Assembly: GCA_000018565.1 (NCBI GenBank)
Contig: CP000875.1
Location: forward strand, 5,037,199-5,101,198
Source: Herpetosiphon aurantiacus DSM 785
GTDB lineage: Bacteria; Chloroflexota; Chloroflexia; Chloroflexales; Herpetosiphonaceae
DNA: 64,000 nt
Reading direction: 5' to 3'
Shown here: one piece after another, positions 45,387 through 55,580 of the stretch
Layout of the letters: each line of letters opens with the position of its first letter
Numbering within the stretch: position 1 is the stretch's first letter
Notes under the pieces: generated by a model
Databases searched by the model: none
Told to the model about the DNA's origin: nothing
The model's input: the letters and a program-made list of their open reading frames with translations, nothing else
Position numbers and translations under genes: made by a program

Positions 45387-45973
45387 TGTTCGGTTGGTTC
45401 CCCATTGACAAGGTCGGCCAGCGGCTGTACCAATTCGCCAAGGCTGCGGAATTGTGGCCCTAACTCAGTATCTTTGAGTGGAATATTGACTGGTACAGTT
45501 AAACTGACGGGCACTGAGGCTTGCAGCGGAATTGTCAGGCTCAAATAGACTGGCAATTCCAAGCCTTCGGGCAAATTCAAGGCCACGCTGGCTTTGAGGT
45601 AGCCAACGCCAGGCAGGGTGATATCGGCAGGCACTTGCAACGGCACAGCTTGAGTTATCCGCACATTGGTATTTTGGCTGACAGGCACTTGTAAGGTGAT
45701 CGGCAACTGCTCGTTGAGTGGCACACTAGCTTTAATCGTGGCATTGCTTAGCCCATCAATGGTATCAGTTAATTTAGCGATCGTTGGTTTGAGCGGCGCG
45801 AGGCCTGTTTTATAGCCAAATAGCGCAATTGCCAAAACGACTAAACCAATAATTAACACAACATTGAGGATAAAGGAGGTCATGATCATAAACTTGTACG
45901 AGCGATCGATATCAACTCGTTCAACAGCAGTTGTTTTGGTCGAATCGGTGGATTTGCGGTTGCGATTGGCCAC
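45383..45973 (-). CDS. Single-pass membrane protein with a repetitive proline/valine-rich exported domain
   Basis: A 196-residue protein. The GTG at 45973 is used because AAGGAGG lies 5 bases upstream; a longer in-frame reading would run through a palindromic intergenic repeat and is rejected. Residues about 28-52 form one membrane helix (SFILNVVLIIGLVVLAIAL), preceded by basic residues, so the C-terminus is probably outside. That part is a succession of short beta-like units around prolines (LPITLQVPVS, VPLQVPADI, LELPVYLSL, IPLQASVPV, LTVPVNIPL), which may form a repeated strand structure. I recognise no named domain. It begins a three-gene operon with the HAD phosphatase and the SDR. Confidence 0.82.
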   Translation of the reverse strand: MANRNRKSTDSTKTTAVERVDIDRSYKFMIMTSFILNVVLIIGLVVLAIALFGYKTGLAPLKPTIAKLTDTIDGLSNATIKASVPLNEQLPITLQVPVSQNTNVRITQAVPLQVPADITLPGVGYLKASVALNLPEGLELPVYLSLTIPLQASVPVSLTVPVNIPLKDTELGPQFRSLGELVQPLADLVNGEPTEQ

Positions 45974-46062
45974 GTCAACCTCCTTGCAGTGCCTCGAAGG
46001 GGAAAATTCATCAGCAGTATACCACAGCCAATCGTTGCTTGTCATGATGATTAAACTTGACT

Positions 46063-46151
46063 CCCTCACCCCACCCCCTCTCCCACTGCGGCGGGCGAGG
46101 GGCGCATTCCAGGTTTCCCCCTCGCTCGCTCGGCGGGAGAGGGGGTGAGGG
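46063..46151. repeat. GC-rich imperfect palindromic intergenic repeat
   Basis: Left arm CCCTCACCCC...CTCTCCC (46063-46084) and right arm GGGAGAGGGGGTGAGGG (46135-46151) are largely reverse complementary around a centre with GGGCGAGGGG and CCCCCTCGCTCG, giving nested stems. The same CCCTCACCCCCTCTCCC block recurs at 50808-50824. It lies between divergent genes, and similar elements are probably dispersed through the genome. Confidence 0.7.
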
Positions 46152-46231
46152 CACGCCAATCGACGGCGCATCCCCAACCATTATTAAACCTACCCTTGAA
46201 AGTTAGGGGTGAGGAAACTTATTTATAGCTT

Positions 46232-46262
46232 TTGATCCTGAAACGATGCGCTATGCTACAAT
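46232..46262 (+). promoter_or_regulatory. Possible sigma-70 promoter of gatA
   Basis: TTGATC (46232-46237) and TACAAT (46257-46262) are separated by 19 bases and sit 43 bases before the gatA ATG. Spacing is longer than ideal, but the -10 element is good; a similar GCTACAAT occurs before other genes here (49320, 51842). Confidence 0.4.
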
Positions 46263-46304
46263 GCGCGTTGGTAAACAAGCAAGCCCATGCGTGAGGATGT
46301 GATT

Positions 46305-47756
46305 ATGGCCCTCCATGAATTGACAATTGCCGAGGCCCGCGCCCAATTAGATCGCGGTGAGATTACCTCGGTGCAACTGACCGAGGCTCTGCTGGAACGC
46401 ATCGCCGCGTTAGAGCCAACCCTGCATTCGTTTTTAACTCAAACGCCCGATTTGGCCCTGCAACAAGCGCAAGCCGCCGACGAGCGCATCAAGGCTGGCA
46501 ACGCCACGAGCTTAACTGGTATTCCCTTGGGCATTAAAGATGTGATTGTCACCAAAGATGTGCGCACTACCTGCGGCTCGAAAGTGCTGGAAAATTGGGT
46601 TCCGCCCTACGATGCCACCGTCGTGAGCAAACTCAACGAGGCTGGCACGGTAACCCTCGGCAAGCTTAATATGGATGAGTTTGCCATGGGTTCATCCAAT
46701 GAAAATAGTGCGTTTGGCGGTACACGCAACCCATGGGATACCGAACGTGTGCCTGGTGGCTCGTCGGGTGGTTCGGCGGCGGCGGTTGCTGCTGGCCAAG
46801 CTTTTGGCACATTGGGCACCGATACTGGTGGTTCAATTCGCCAACCTGCCGCGTTGTGTGGCATCGTTGGTTTGAAGCCAACCTACGGGCGGGTTTCACG
46901 CTATGGTTTGGTAGCCTTTGCCTCATCACTCGATCAATGTGGGCCGTTCGCCCGCACGGTTGAAGATGTGGCCTTGTTGCTCGAAACGATTGCTGGTCAT
47001 GATCCCAAAGATTCAACCAGCGCCAATTTGCCAGTACCCGACTATCGTGCTAGCCTCACTGGCGATATTCGCGGCCTCAAAGTTGGCGTGCCCAGCGAAT
47101 ATTTCGTCGATGGTATGGAGCCTGGGGTTGAAAAAGCCGTGCGCACGGCGATCGAGCAGATTAAAGATTTAGGTGCTGAAATTGTTGAGGTTTCGCTGCC
47201 CCACACCAAATATGCCTTGCCCGTCTATTACATCATTGCGCCAGCCGAATGTAGCACCAACTTGGCTCGCTTCGATGGTGTGCGCTATGGCGTGCGATTA
47301 GAAGGCAATGGGCTGTTCGATGAAATTGAATCGACGCGTGGCCAATTGTTTGGCGCGGAAGTGCGCCGCCGGATTATGCTTGGAACGTATGCACTCTCAT
47401 CGGGCTATTACGATGCCTACTATCGCCGCGCCCAACAAGTACGAACCTTGATTCGCCGCGACTTCCAAGAAGTTTGGAGCAAAGTCGATCTATTGGCAGC
47501 ACCAACCTCGCCCAGCGTGGCCTTCAAAATTGGCGAAAAAGCTGATGATCCAGTAGCGATGTATCTCTCGGATGTGTGTACATTGCCGATTAACTTAGCG
47601 GGTGTGCCTGGTTTGGTTGTACCCTGTGGCTTCAGCGACAATTTGCCAACAGGCCTGCAATTAATTGGCAAGCCATTCGATGAAGCGACCTTGCTGCGCG
47701 TCGGCCATGCCTACGAGCAAAATAACAGCTGGCACAAACAACATCCTAATTTGTAG
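46305..47756 (+). CDS. gatA: Aspartyl/glutamyl-tRNA amidotransferase subunit A
   Basis: A 483-residue amidase-signature protein of normal GatA length. It has the Lys-Ser-cisSer catalytic set: Lys in GIPLGIKDV, the serines in [14 protein letters not shown], and [11 protein letters not shown]. It releases ammonia from glutamine for GatB, which amidates Glu-tRNA(Gln) and Asp-tRNA(Asn) in organisms lacking GlnRS or AsnRS. The ATG at 46305 has GAGGA at 46293-46297; an upstream in-frame ATG at 46287 is less well placed. The neighbours are unrelated, so gatB and gatC must lie elsewhere. Codon use is that of the AT-richer chromosome. GatA and other amidases resemble each other, but length and the GIKD...[19 protein letters not shown] region point to GatA. 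Confidence 0.95.
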   Translation: MALHELTIAEARAQLDRGEITSVQLTEALLERIAALEPTLHSFLTQTPDLALQQAQAADERIKAGNATSLTGIPLGIKDVIVTKDVRTTCGSKVLENWVPPYDATVVSKLNEAGTVTLGKLNMDEFAMGSSNENSAFGGTRNPWDTERVPGGSSGGSAAAVAAGQAFGTLGTDTGGSIRQPAALCGIVGLKPTYGRVSRYGLVAFASSLDQCGPFARTVEDVALLLETIAGHDPKDSTSANLPVPDYRASLTGDIRGLKVGVPSEYFVDGMEPGVEKAVRTAIEQIKDLGAEIVEVSLPHTKYALPVYYIIAPAECSTNLARFDGVRYGVRLEGNGLFDEIESTRGQLFGAEVRRRIMLGTYALSSGYYDAYYRRAQQVRTLIRRDFQEVWSKVDLLAAPTSPSVAFKIGEKADDPVAMYLSDVCTLPINLAGVPGLVVPCGFSDNLPTGLQLIGKPFDEATLLRVGHAYEQNNSWHKQHPNL

Positions 47757-47768
47757 CCAAACGTTTCG

Positions 47769-47825
47769 TAACCACGAAGAACGCGAAGATCACTAAGTAA
47801 CGATCCTTCACGCTCTTCGTGGTTA
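47769..47825 (+). terminator. Hairpin after gatA, probable terminator
   Basis: The arms at 47769-47787 and 47807-47825 (TAACCACGAAGA... / ...CTCTTCGTGGTTA) pair over 19 positions with two mismatches and a 19-base loop, 13 bases after the gatA stop. It is followed by AAATTTC and then an imperfect TCATCC-rich repeat that recurs near 50870-50908. Confidence 0.55.
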
Positions 47826-47933
47826 AATTTCATCCCTCATCCTTCATCCCTCATACTTTCCTTGGGCTATTGCAATCTCCGAGCGCCGCCGCTACCATTG
47901 AACTACGAAAGCATCTAGTAGGGAGCCAACGGC

Positions 47934-49253
47934 ATGACCAGTTATAGCATCACTGGGCGGGTGGTTCGGACGATTGATCTTGCGCCGCTTGCCAACATTA
48001 GCGTGCGGTTTATCTCACAAGCAGGCTATCTGAGCAATGTGGCCAATCGCAGCCTTTTGCCAGCAGGCCAGGTCGATTGGACGCGCTCGCTGACAGGGTT
48101 TAGTGGCACGCGCTGGGAATGTTGGGAGCAGCAGATCAACAGCAAAGTAGCAATTGCTTGGGGCGATTTTCGCGATGGTGCGCTGATCTACAACCCACAT
48201 TTGAGCGATGATGGACGGGTGTTTCATAGCGATAAAACCTATTTGATGCCCGAAGTTTCGCCAGCCCAAGAAGTGAGCTGGACGCGCCAAATCACTGGGT
48301 TTGCTGGCTCGCGTTGGGATTGCTGGGTACAATATATCGATAAGCGTGTGCCAATTAGCTGGGAATCGTTTCGAGATAATGCTTTGATTCATAATCCCCA
48401 ACTGGCGGCTGATGGACGTTTATTCCAAACCGCCAAAACCTATCTGATTCCCGATGTCGCGCCAGTGGCCCGTGCTGCCTGCGAAGTCAAAACCGATGCT
48501 CAAGGCAATTATCGCTTTGACAATATTGGAGCAGGCGCGGTTGGCTTGCTCGAAGTCAATGTGGCTGGTTATACGCCTGTTCGCGTGCCAGTAATTGTCA
48601 ACAATACAATTAATCAACCGATCAATGTGCGCGGTGGTGGCAGCGGTGTGCGTTCGGCTCACCCTAGCTATAATGCTTTACATCCCAAAGTGCGGGCGAT
48701 TATTGATCAAGCCTTGTTTATGCTGGGCGATGAAAAAACCGTCTACGATGCGCTGCCCACGAATTTGCAACAAATGTGTTATGGAGCGCAATTCGCCAGC
48801 AATCCCAATCATCAATACTACAAAGATATTGTTTGTGCCGATTTGGTGAGCATTTGTTTGGCCGCAGCAGGCTTTAATGTCAATTGGAACAGCGGAGCCA
48901 ATCCCCATATGGCCCAGCATTATGCACCCGGCCCCGCCACCCTGCAAGAAATTACCGATGCCAACGATTGGCAACCAGGCGATGTGTTGGTATTTGGCAA
49001 TAATGGCGCGGCGCGAGCTGGCCATGTGACGTTGTATGTTGGCCCTTTCCAAGGCACCGATCGTTCAGGCACAAACTATTCGTTGAGCGCCAATTTCGAT
49101 GTGGTTGAGGCCAGCATGAACTTTGACCTTGCCAATGGCCAGCGTTGGGGCTTGGGCAACATCGCCACCACCCGCCAACAATGTTTACAAGGCAAACGTG
49201 GCTATCAATGGGTCAAGCGGGTGCGTTTGAAAGAAGTCGCAGCATTAATCTAA
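47934..49253 (+). CDS. Putative cell-wall hydrolase: carboxypeptidase-regulatory-like domain, two LysM-like repeats, NlpC/P60-type domain
   Basis: 439 residues. The N-terminus (SITGRVVRTIDLAPLANISVRF) begins a carboxypeptidase-regulatory-like beta-sandwich that resumes at CEVKTDAQGNYRFDNIGAG. Between these parts sit two copies of a unit of about 63 residues: VDWTRSLTGFSGTRWECW...KTYLMPE and VSWTRQITGFAGSRWDCW...KTYLIPD. Each unit ends NPxLxxDGRxFxxxKTYLxP, which resembles a LysM ending. The C-terminal third has Cys in VCADLVSIC and His in ARAGHVTLYVG, preceded by WQPGDVLVFG, the pattern of NlpC/P60 or DUF1287-type cysteine peptidases acting on peptidoglycan. No signal peptide is seen, so how it leaves the cell, if it does, is unclear. 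The family call is by motif only. Confidence 0.72.
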   Translation: MTSYSITGRVVRTIDLAPLANISVRFISQAGYLSNVANRSLLPAGQVDWTRSLTGFSGTRWECWEQQINSKVAIAWGDFRDGALIYNPHLSDDGRVFHSDKTYLMPEVSPAQEVSWTRQITGFAGSRWDCWVQYIDKRVPISWESFRDNALIHNPQLAADGRLFQTAKTYLIPDVAPVARAACEVKTDAQGNYRFDNIGAGAVGLLEVNVAGYTPVRVPVIVNNTINQPINVRGGGSGVRSAHPSYNALHPKVRAIIDQALFMLGDEKTVYDALPTNLQQMCYGAQFASNPNHQYYKDIVCADLVSICLAAAGFNVNWNSGANPHMAQHYAPGPATLQEITDANDWQPGDVLVFGNNGAARAGHVTLYVGPFQGTDRSGTNYSLSANFDVVEASMNFDLANGQRWGLGNIATTRQQCLQGKRGYQWVKRVRLKEVAALI

Positions 49254-49321
49254 TATTGCTGCGCTCAAATGAAGTGACGATCTGCAACCGATTGCTGATT
49301 CGCAGGTGGGCTAAACTGCGC

Positions 49322-49327
49322 TACAAT
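49322..49327 (+). promoter_or_regulatory. Possible -10 element before the B12-binding mutase subunit gene
   Basis: TACAAT within GCTACAATGGG lies 40 bases upstream of the ATG at 49368. TTCGCA, 17 bases further upstream (49299-49304), is a poor -35 match. Confidence 0.3.
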
Positions 49328-49367
49328 GGGGCATATCGTCATTTCTCAATGTGGAGGAAAGACCCTC

Positions 49368-49781
49368 ATGGAACGACCAATTCGGGTGTTAGTGGCCAAA
49401 CCAGGGCTTGATGGCCACGACCGTGGCGCAAAAGTGATCGCCCGTGCCTTGCGTGATGCAGGCATGGAAGTTATTTATACTGGGTTGCAACAAACCCCCC
49501 AAATGATCGTTGAAGCCGCCTTGCAAGAAGACGTTGATTGCATCGGCTTGTCGATTCTCTCAGGGGCGCATATGACCTTGCTGCCCAAAATCACCACCAT
49601 GCTGCGCGAAAACGATGGCGCGGATATTTTGGTTGTAGCTGGCGGCATTATCTCCGATGAAGATGCAGCAATCTTGCGCAACGATCATGGGATTGCGGGG
49701 ATTTTCGGGCCTGGCTCTTCGACCCATGCAATTATCGATTTTATTCGTGAGCATGTTGAGCGTAGCTCGGTAGAAGGGTAG
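49368..49781 (+). CDS. Methylmalonyl-CoA mutase-type B12-binding subunit
   Basis: A 137-residue cobalamin-binding protein equal to the C-terminal domain of acyl-CoA mutases. It contains the DGHDRG (DxHxxG) cobalt-ligand motif, SILSGAH (the S-x-L element) and VAGGII (GG element), all needed for base-off B12 binding. The ATG at 49368 has GGAGGA 9 bases upstream; an ATG at 49326 lacks one. The catalytic large subunit is not in the window. The next gene encodes the MeaB chaperone GTPase, starting 7 bases after the stop, which supports a split mutase (methylmalonyl-CoA mutase or a relative such as isobutyryl-CoA or ethylmalonyl-CoA mutase). Confidence 0.92.
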   Translation: MERPIRVLVAKPGLDGHDRGAKVIARALRDAGMEVIYTGLQQTPQMIVEAALQEDVDCIGLSILSGAHMTLLPKITTMLRENDGADILVVAGGIISDEDAAILRNDHGIAGIFGPGSSTHAIIDFIREHVERSSVEG

Positions 49782-49788
49782 GTTGGGC

Positions 49789-50763
49789 GTGGAACTTGTA
49801 GCAAAGGCTCGTGCTGGCAATCGCCGTGCACTGGCCCGCTTGATAACCTTGGTTGAAGCTGGCGATGCCCAAGCCCAAACGGCTTTGGCGGCGCTCTACC
49901 CCTACACTGGCCATGCTCATATTGTTGGGGTAACTGGCGCACCTGGCACTGGCAAATCGACCTTGGTAACCCAAATGGCCTTGCATTGGCGTAGCCTTGG
50001 GCGCACGGTCGCCGTGTTGGCAGTTGACCCAACCTCGCCATTTAGTGGTGGCGCAATTTTAGGCGATCGGATTCGCATGCAAGCGTTGGGCGGCGACAGC
50101 GGCTGTTATATTCGTTCGATGGCGAGCCGTGGCAGCCTTGGCGGTTTGTCGCGGGCCACTGGCGATGCGGTCAAAGCGCTCGATGCAGCAGGTTTTGACA
50201 TTGTGATTGTTGAAACTGTGGGGGCTGGTCAGGCCGAGGTCGAAATTGCCCGCGAAGCCCATACTGTGGTGGTGGTTGAAGTGCCAGGTATGGGCGATGA
50301 TATTCAGGCGATCAAGGCTGGCATTTTGGAAATTGCCGATGTGTTTGTGGTCAATAAAGCTGATCGCGAGGGCGTTGAGCGCACAGTTCGGCAATTGCAG
50401 ATGATGCTGCATCTTGGCAGTGGCGAGCACCGTGATGGCTGGGAGCCACCGATTGTCCAGACTGTTTCCAACACTGGCAAGAATATCGCCGAGGCGGCTG
50501 CGGCGGTCGAACGGCATCTCGCCCACCTCAAAAGCAACAATTTGCTCGAATTGCGCGAACGCGAGCGGATTGAGCGCGAGTGGAAAGTGATTATGCGTGA
50601 AACGTTGTTGCGCCAATTGCTGCAACGACTTGAGCCGCACGTCCATGAACAGCTACTCAAACAGATGAGCGAGCGCCAACTCGACCCATATGCCGCCGCC
50701 AATCAAGCGATTGAAAGCGTTTTGGAATTCCCGCAATCGGCAACTCCATCCGGGCAAAGCTAG
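49789..50763 (+). CDS. meaB: MeaB/ArgK-type GTPase, chaperone of B12-dependent mutase
   Basis: A G3E-family P-loop GTPase of about 324 residues. Walker A is GAPGTGKST, then AVDPTSPFSGGAILGDRIRM, ETVGAGQAE and the base-recognition NKAD, in the order typical of MeaB. It protects and reactivates adenosylcobalamin-dependent mutases and gates cofactor loading. The start is uncertain between GTG 49789 and TTG 49783; both follow the AAGGG at 49774-49778, and GTG gives the better distance. The C-terminal helix (MSERQLDPYAAANQAIESVL) is the family's dimerisation arm. It forms a pair with the upstream B12-binding subunit. Confidence 0.93.
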   Translation: MELVAKARAGNRRALARLITLVEAGDAQAQTALAALYPYTGHAHIVGVTGAPGTGKSTLVTQMALHWRSLGRTVAVLAVDPTSPFSGGAILGDRIRMQALGGDSGCYIRSMASRGSLGGLSRATGDAVKALDAAGFDIVIVETVGAGQAEVEIAREAHTVVVVEVPGMGDDIQAIKAGILEIADVFVVNKADREGVERTVRQLQMMLHLGSGEHRDGWEPPIVQTVSNTGKNIAEAAAAVERHLAHLKSNNLLELRERERIEREWKVIMRETLLRQLLQRLEPHVHEQLLKQMSERQLDPYAAANQAIESVLEFPQSATPSGQS

Positions 50764-50807
50764 GAGTAGCAGGATCAAGCTTTGGCGGTTGGCAATGGAT
50801 TAACATG

Positions 50808-50850
50808 CCCTCACCCCCTCTCCCGCACAGCAGGCGAGGGGGAAACTCCC
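50808..50850. repeat. Copy of the GC-rich palindromic intergenic repeat
   Basis: CCCTCACCCCCTCTCCC (50808-50824) followed by GCAGGCGAGGGGGAAACTCCC matches the left part of the element at 46063-46151. A TCATCC-rich stretch follows (about 50870-50908), similar to the one after gatA. Confidence 0.6.
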
Positions 50851-50915
50851 AATAACCCATCTCCAATCCCTATGTTCTTCATCCCTCATAATTCATCCTT
50901 CATCCTTATCTAGGA

Positions 50916-50944
50916 TTGACACTACCCAAGCTGCCAACTATAAT
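50916..50944 (+). promoter_or_regulatory. Consensus sigma-70 promoter of the pyrimidine operon
   Basis: TTGACA (50916-50921) and TATAAT (50939-50944) are exact consensus hexamers separated by 17 bases. A start about 7 bases downstream (near 50951) would begin the transcript at the PyrR-binding hairpin. Confidence 0.92.
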
Positions 50945-50952
50945 CGAGCAGT

Positions 50953-50984
50953 CCTTTAAATGCGGTCCGGCGAGGCTGCGAAGG
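50953..50984 (+). promoter_or_regulatory. PyrR-binding RNA hairpin (pyr leader)
   Basis: The sequence contains GGTCCGGCGAGGCT, which fits the known PyrR recognition loop (purine-rich, UCC-N-G-N-GAGG-Y-U), and is closed by a CCTTT/AAGG stem (50953-50956 with 50981-50984). The B. subtilis pyr leader sites have the same layout. PyrR bound to UMP should hold this hairpin and favour the attenuator just downstream. Confidence 0.88.
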
Positions 50985-51024
50985 CGTGTAGCTCAATAGC
51001 AATTTTTTGCCCATTTTCGCTCAT

Positions 51025-51062
51025 GCCCTAGGTCGGATCGTCGGCTTAGGGTTTGTTGTTTC
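51025..51062 (+). terminator. Attenuator hairpin in the pyr leader
   Basis: CCCTA (51026-51030) pairs with TAGGG (51047-51051), with additional pairing between the flanking GGTCGG/TCGGC parts, and is followed by TTTGTTGTTT. Placed 40 bases after the PyrR hairpin and just before the first gene, it fits a transcription attenuator. The GCCCTAGGTCG 11-mer of its left arm recurs near 51801, upstream of pyrR. Confidence 0.65.
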
Positions 51063-51073
51063 TCCGAGGTTGT

Positions 51074-52421
<1,348 letters not shown>

Positions 52422-52422
<1 letters not shown>

Positions 52423-55400
52423 TGGGGCGAAGCGGGCAAGCACGACGACGGCGACGGACATCACGCTTTTTGGAGCAAGTTGGGTCACGGCGCAAACGAG
52501 CAGCGGTGGCACCATTGCAACTTGATGGCCGCGAAGAAACTGCTGCGTTGTTGGCGACCCTTGATGAACTTGCACCATTGTTAGGTGAGCAGAGAATTAT
52601 GGTTGAAGATGAAGAACTAGCCAATTTATTGAGCCGCTGTACGATTGACCTTCGCGCTCGCGCTGAACGCGATGAGTTGCGTCCAGCCTTTTTGCGCGAC
52701 GAGGATTTGCTGGCAGTCCAGCAATTGCTCACCTCGATGGATCATGTGAATCCAATTATTTTGGGCAAGGCGCGTTCGGGCAAAACCGCCTTGGTGCATG
52801 AATTGGTGCGGCGTTTGGTTAAAACTCCCGAAAATATGCCCGAAAAACTGCGCGATTTGCCGATGTATGAGATGACTCCAGCCTCATTATTGGCTGGCTT
52901 GCAATTTGGCGAGGGCTGGCGAGCCAATCTCTCAACCTTGTTTGGCAAATTGGCTGAACATGGCGCGGTATTGTTATTTATTCGCGATATTCACGCCGCA
53001 GTTGGGGCGGGGGTTAAGCGTGGTGATGATGATGATGATGATTTGGCCGCCGCGCTTGAGTCAAATTTACACAATGGCAAATTGAAAATTATCGCCGAAG
53101 CGCGGCCAGATCGTTGGCAGGCCATCGCTGCTGATCGCGAATCATTTGCCGATTTGTTTACCTCGATTCAATTGGCGATTCCCAAGCCTGAGCAGGTTGC
53201 CGAAATTGTCCAGCATGTGGCTGAACGTCATCGCCAACGCGCCAATATTGAGGCTACCAGTCAAGCGACTGCGATTGATATTGCAGGCCGCTTTATTCTG
53301 AACCAAGCCTTTCCTGGCAAGGCGATTGAATTGCTGGAAGATTCGCTGCTCTTAGCTGAACGCCAGCACGAGCCAGAAGTTTTGCCGCGCCATGTGGTTG
53401 AATGTTTTGGCAATCGCACTGGCCTAACTAAATTATTGCTTGATGAAAATGAGCGCTTTGATGAAATTGCCTTGCGCCGTTCATTCAGCGAACGAGTGCT
53501 CGGCCAAGATCCCTCAGTAATTGCCATGGTCCAAAAATTGGCCTTGCTCAAAGCTCGCCTACACGATCCGGCGCGGCCAATGGGTGTCTACTTTTTCCTT
53601 GGGCCAACGGGCGTAGGCAAAACTGAGCTAGCCAAAACTTTAGCCTCAACCTTGTTTGGCAGCGAAGAACGCTTTGTACGCTTCAACATGGCCGATTACA
53701 GCGGCGAATACGATTTTGCCCAATTATTTGGCCGTACTTGGGGCGATAGCGATGCTGAACGCCGTGGCAAGCTGACCATGGCGCTGATCAATTTGCCCTT
53801 TGCGGTGCTATTGCTTGATGAATTTGAAAAAGCCCATCGCTCAATTTTCAATCGCTTTCTGCAATTGTTCGATGAAGGTATTTTGGTCAATGCGATGGGC
53901 GAGGAAATCAATCTTCGTAACACGATCATCATTATGACCAGTAATTTTGGCGCGACGATTGTGCAAGGTGAGACTTGGGGCTTTGCCGCCCGCGAAGGTA
54001 TCGAAGCGGTTGAACGGCGCGTGTTACGCGAAACTGAAGAATTTTTCTCGCCCGAATTTATCAATCGGCTTGATGGAGTGATTTTCTTCAAGCCGCTTTC
54101 GCAGAGCGATATGCGCAAAATTGCCGCTCGCGAAATGCGCAAATTATTTGAGCGTGAAGGCTTGGTGCGGCGCAACGTGCAGGTTGAGCTTGATGATGCT
54201 GTGCTCGATATTTTGCTCAAACATGGTTATAGCATCCGTTATGGCGCACGCTATCTCAAGCGCCAAATCGAAAAGATGGTCACCTATCCTTTGGCTTCGG
54301 CCTTGCTGACGCGGCCTGAGCAAACCAATGGCTTGTTGCGCTTATACGTGGCACGCGAGCAAATCAAGGCTTCGTGGGTGGCAAATGATGATGATGAGCC
54401 GCTGCTACCATCGCCTGAGGAGCAAGCGCTGCAATTGCCCCAAACGATCGAAGAAGCAGCGCAGTTTATCGAGCAACTGCATAATCGGCTCAAGCATCTG
54501 ATCAAGCAATTGAATGTGGTTGAGGCCCGCGAACGCCAAACTGAACTAATGGACGAAATGTCCAGTCCCAGCTTTTGGGATGATCATGAACAAGCGCAGT
54601 TTTTGCTGACAGAATTGAGCAATGTGGCGCGACGCGTTGGCCGCTGCGACGATCTGCGGCGTTTATATGACGATGCCGACCAACTATTGCAACGGATTCG
54701 CGAGCGCAACGAGCGGCGTTTGTTCCCCGAACTGATGCGCATGGCCAAGCGGCTTGAGCGCGATTTACGCTTTGCCGAACTGGAAATGCTGTTCAGTAAC
54801 CCCGAAGATTGGCACGATGCTTATATCATTTTGGAGAGCGACCAAGCAGGCTTGCGCTGGGTTCGCAACTTGGCCAACGCCTACTTAGAATGGTCGCTAG
54901 GCAAGCGCTTTGAAGCCAAAGTGATCGACGAAACACCCGCCGAAGATAATCTGATTCGCGTGACCTTGCAGATTAGTGGTTCTGGCGCGTTTGGTTTATT
55001 GCGCAGCGAAGCAGGCACCCATCGCATCTCAGAAACTGGCGGCGAGCCACGGCTCAAAACCGTGACCCAAGTGCAGATAACGGTATTGCCTGTGCCAACC
55101 GAGGATACGCCAGCCCCGGCCAGCAGCGACATTGAAATGGCGGTGATGAATACCCGCGCCGATGGCTATTTCTTGCGCAAATTGCGGGTAACTGGACGGG
55201 CAATCCATCGCTATTCTGGCGCAGCCGCCTTTGCATGTGCTGGCAGCGAACGAGCCGTGCGCGAAATGTTGCTGAGCATCTTGTTGGGGCGCTTGGCAAT
55301 GAAACAGCTTGATGATTTTATTCAGCCCAGCGACGATGCTTGGGGTTCGGTGGTGCGCAGCTATCACTTGGGCAAGCGCTCAACGATCAAAGACCCGCGC

Positions 55401-55505
55401 ACCGAAATCGTCCATACCAATCCCAAAGCAGCCCTTGCTGGCGAGCTTGATCTCTTTATTGAAGCGGCGTTACGTTGGCGAGCAGCCTTGCCAGCCCGTC
55501 GCTAA
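52422..55505 (+). CDS. Clp/Hsp100-type double AAA+ ATPase fused to a release-factor-2-like domain lacking GGQ and SPF
   Basis: 1,027 residues. After a short basic N-terminus comes D1, with Walker A GKARSGKT near 115 and a degenerate Walker B, LLFIRDIH near 187, where Clp proteins have FIDEIH. An acidic (GAT)n-coded run is near 201. D2 is intact: GPTGVGKTELA near 396, LLLDEFEKAH near 464, GARYLKR sensor-2 near 607. It also has WGF near 519, where ClpC and ClpA carry their ClpP-binding loop. From about 665 the protein follows RF2: MDEMSSPSFWDD near 709; an RF2-like core ending FGLLRSEAGTHRI near 857-869; SDIEMAV near 902; and STIKDPRTEI with GELDLFIEAAL at the end. The SPF codon-recognition tripeptide reads SET, and the segment that should hold GGQ has none. 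It therefore probably binds ribosomes without terminating. It overlaps pyrR by one base and lies in the PyrR-controlled transcript. Its function is not known to me. Confidence 0.9.
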
Positions 55506-55514
55506 ACCGTCAAG

Positions 55515-55546
55515 GCGCTTAGGCCACAACCTAAGCGCTTTTGTTT
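55515..55546 (+). terminator. Intrinsic terminator between the Clp/RF2 fusion gene and pyrB
   Basis: GCGCTTAGG (55515-55523) and CCTAAGCGC (55530-55538) form a perfect 9-bp stem with a 6-base loop, followed by TTTTGTTT. It would end or reduce transcription before pyrB, so pyrB is expressed by read-through or from its own, unrecognised promoter. Confidence 0.85.
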
Positions 55547-55580
55547 ATTAGTTGCTACTTGCTATAGATGGAGAATTTTT

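Noticed and set aside
45974-46177. A longer N-terminus for the membrane protein gene
   Set aside because: The extension translates the palindromic GC-rich intergenic repeat, and the GTG at 45973 has a near-perfect AAGGAGG site.
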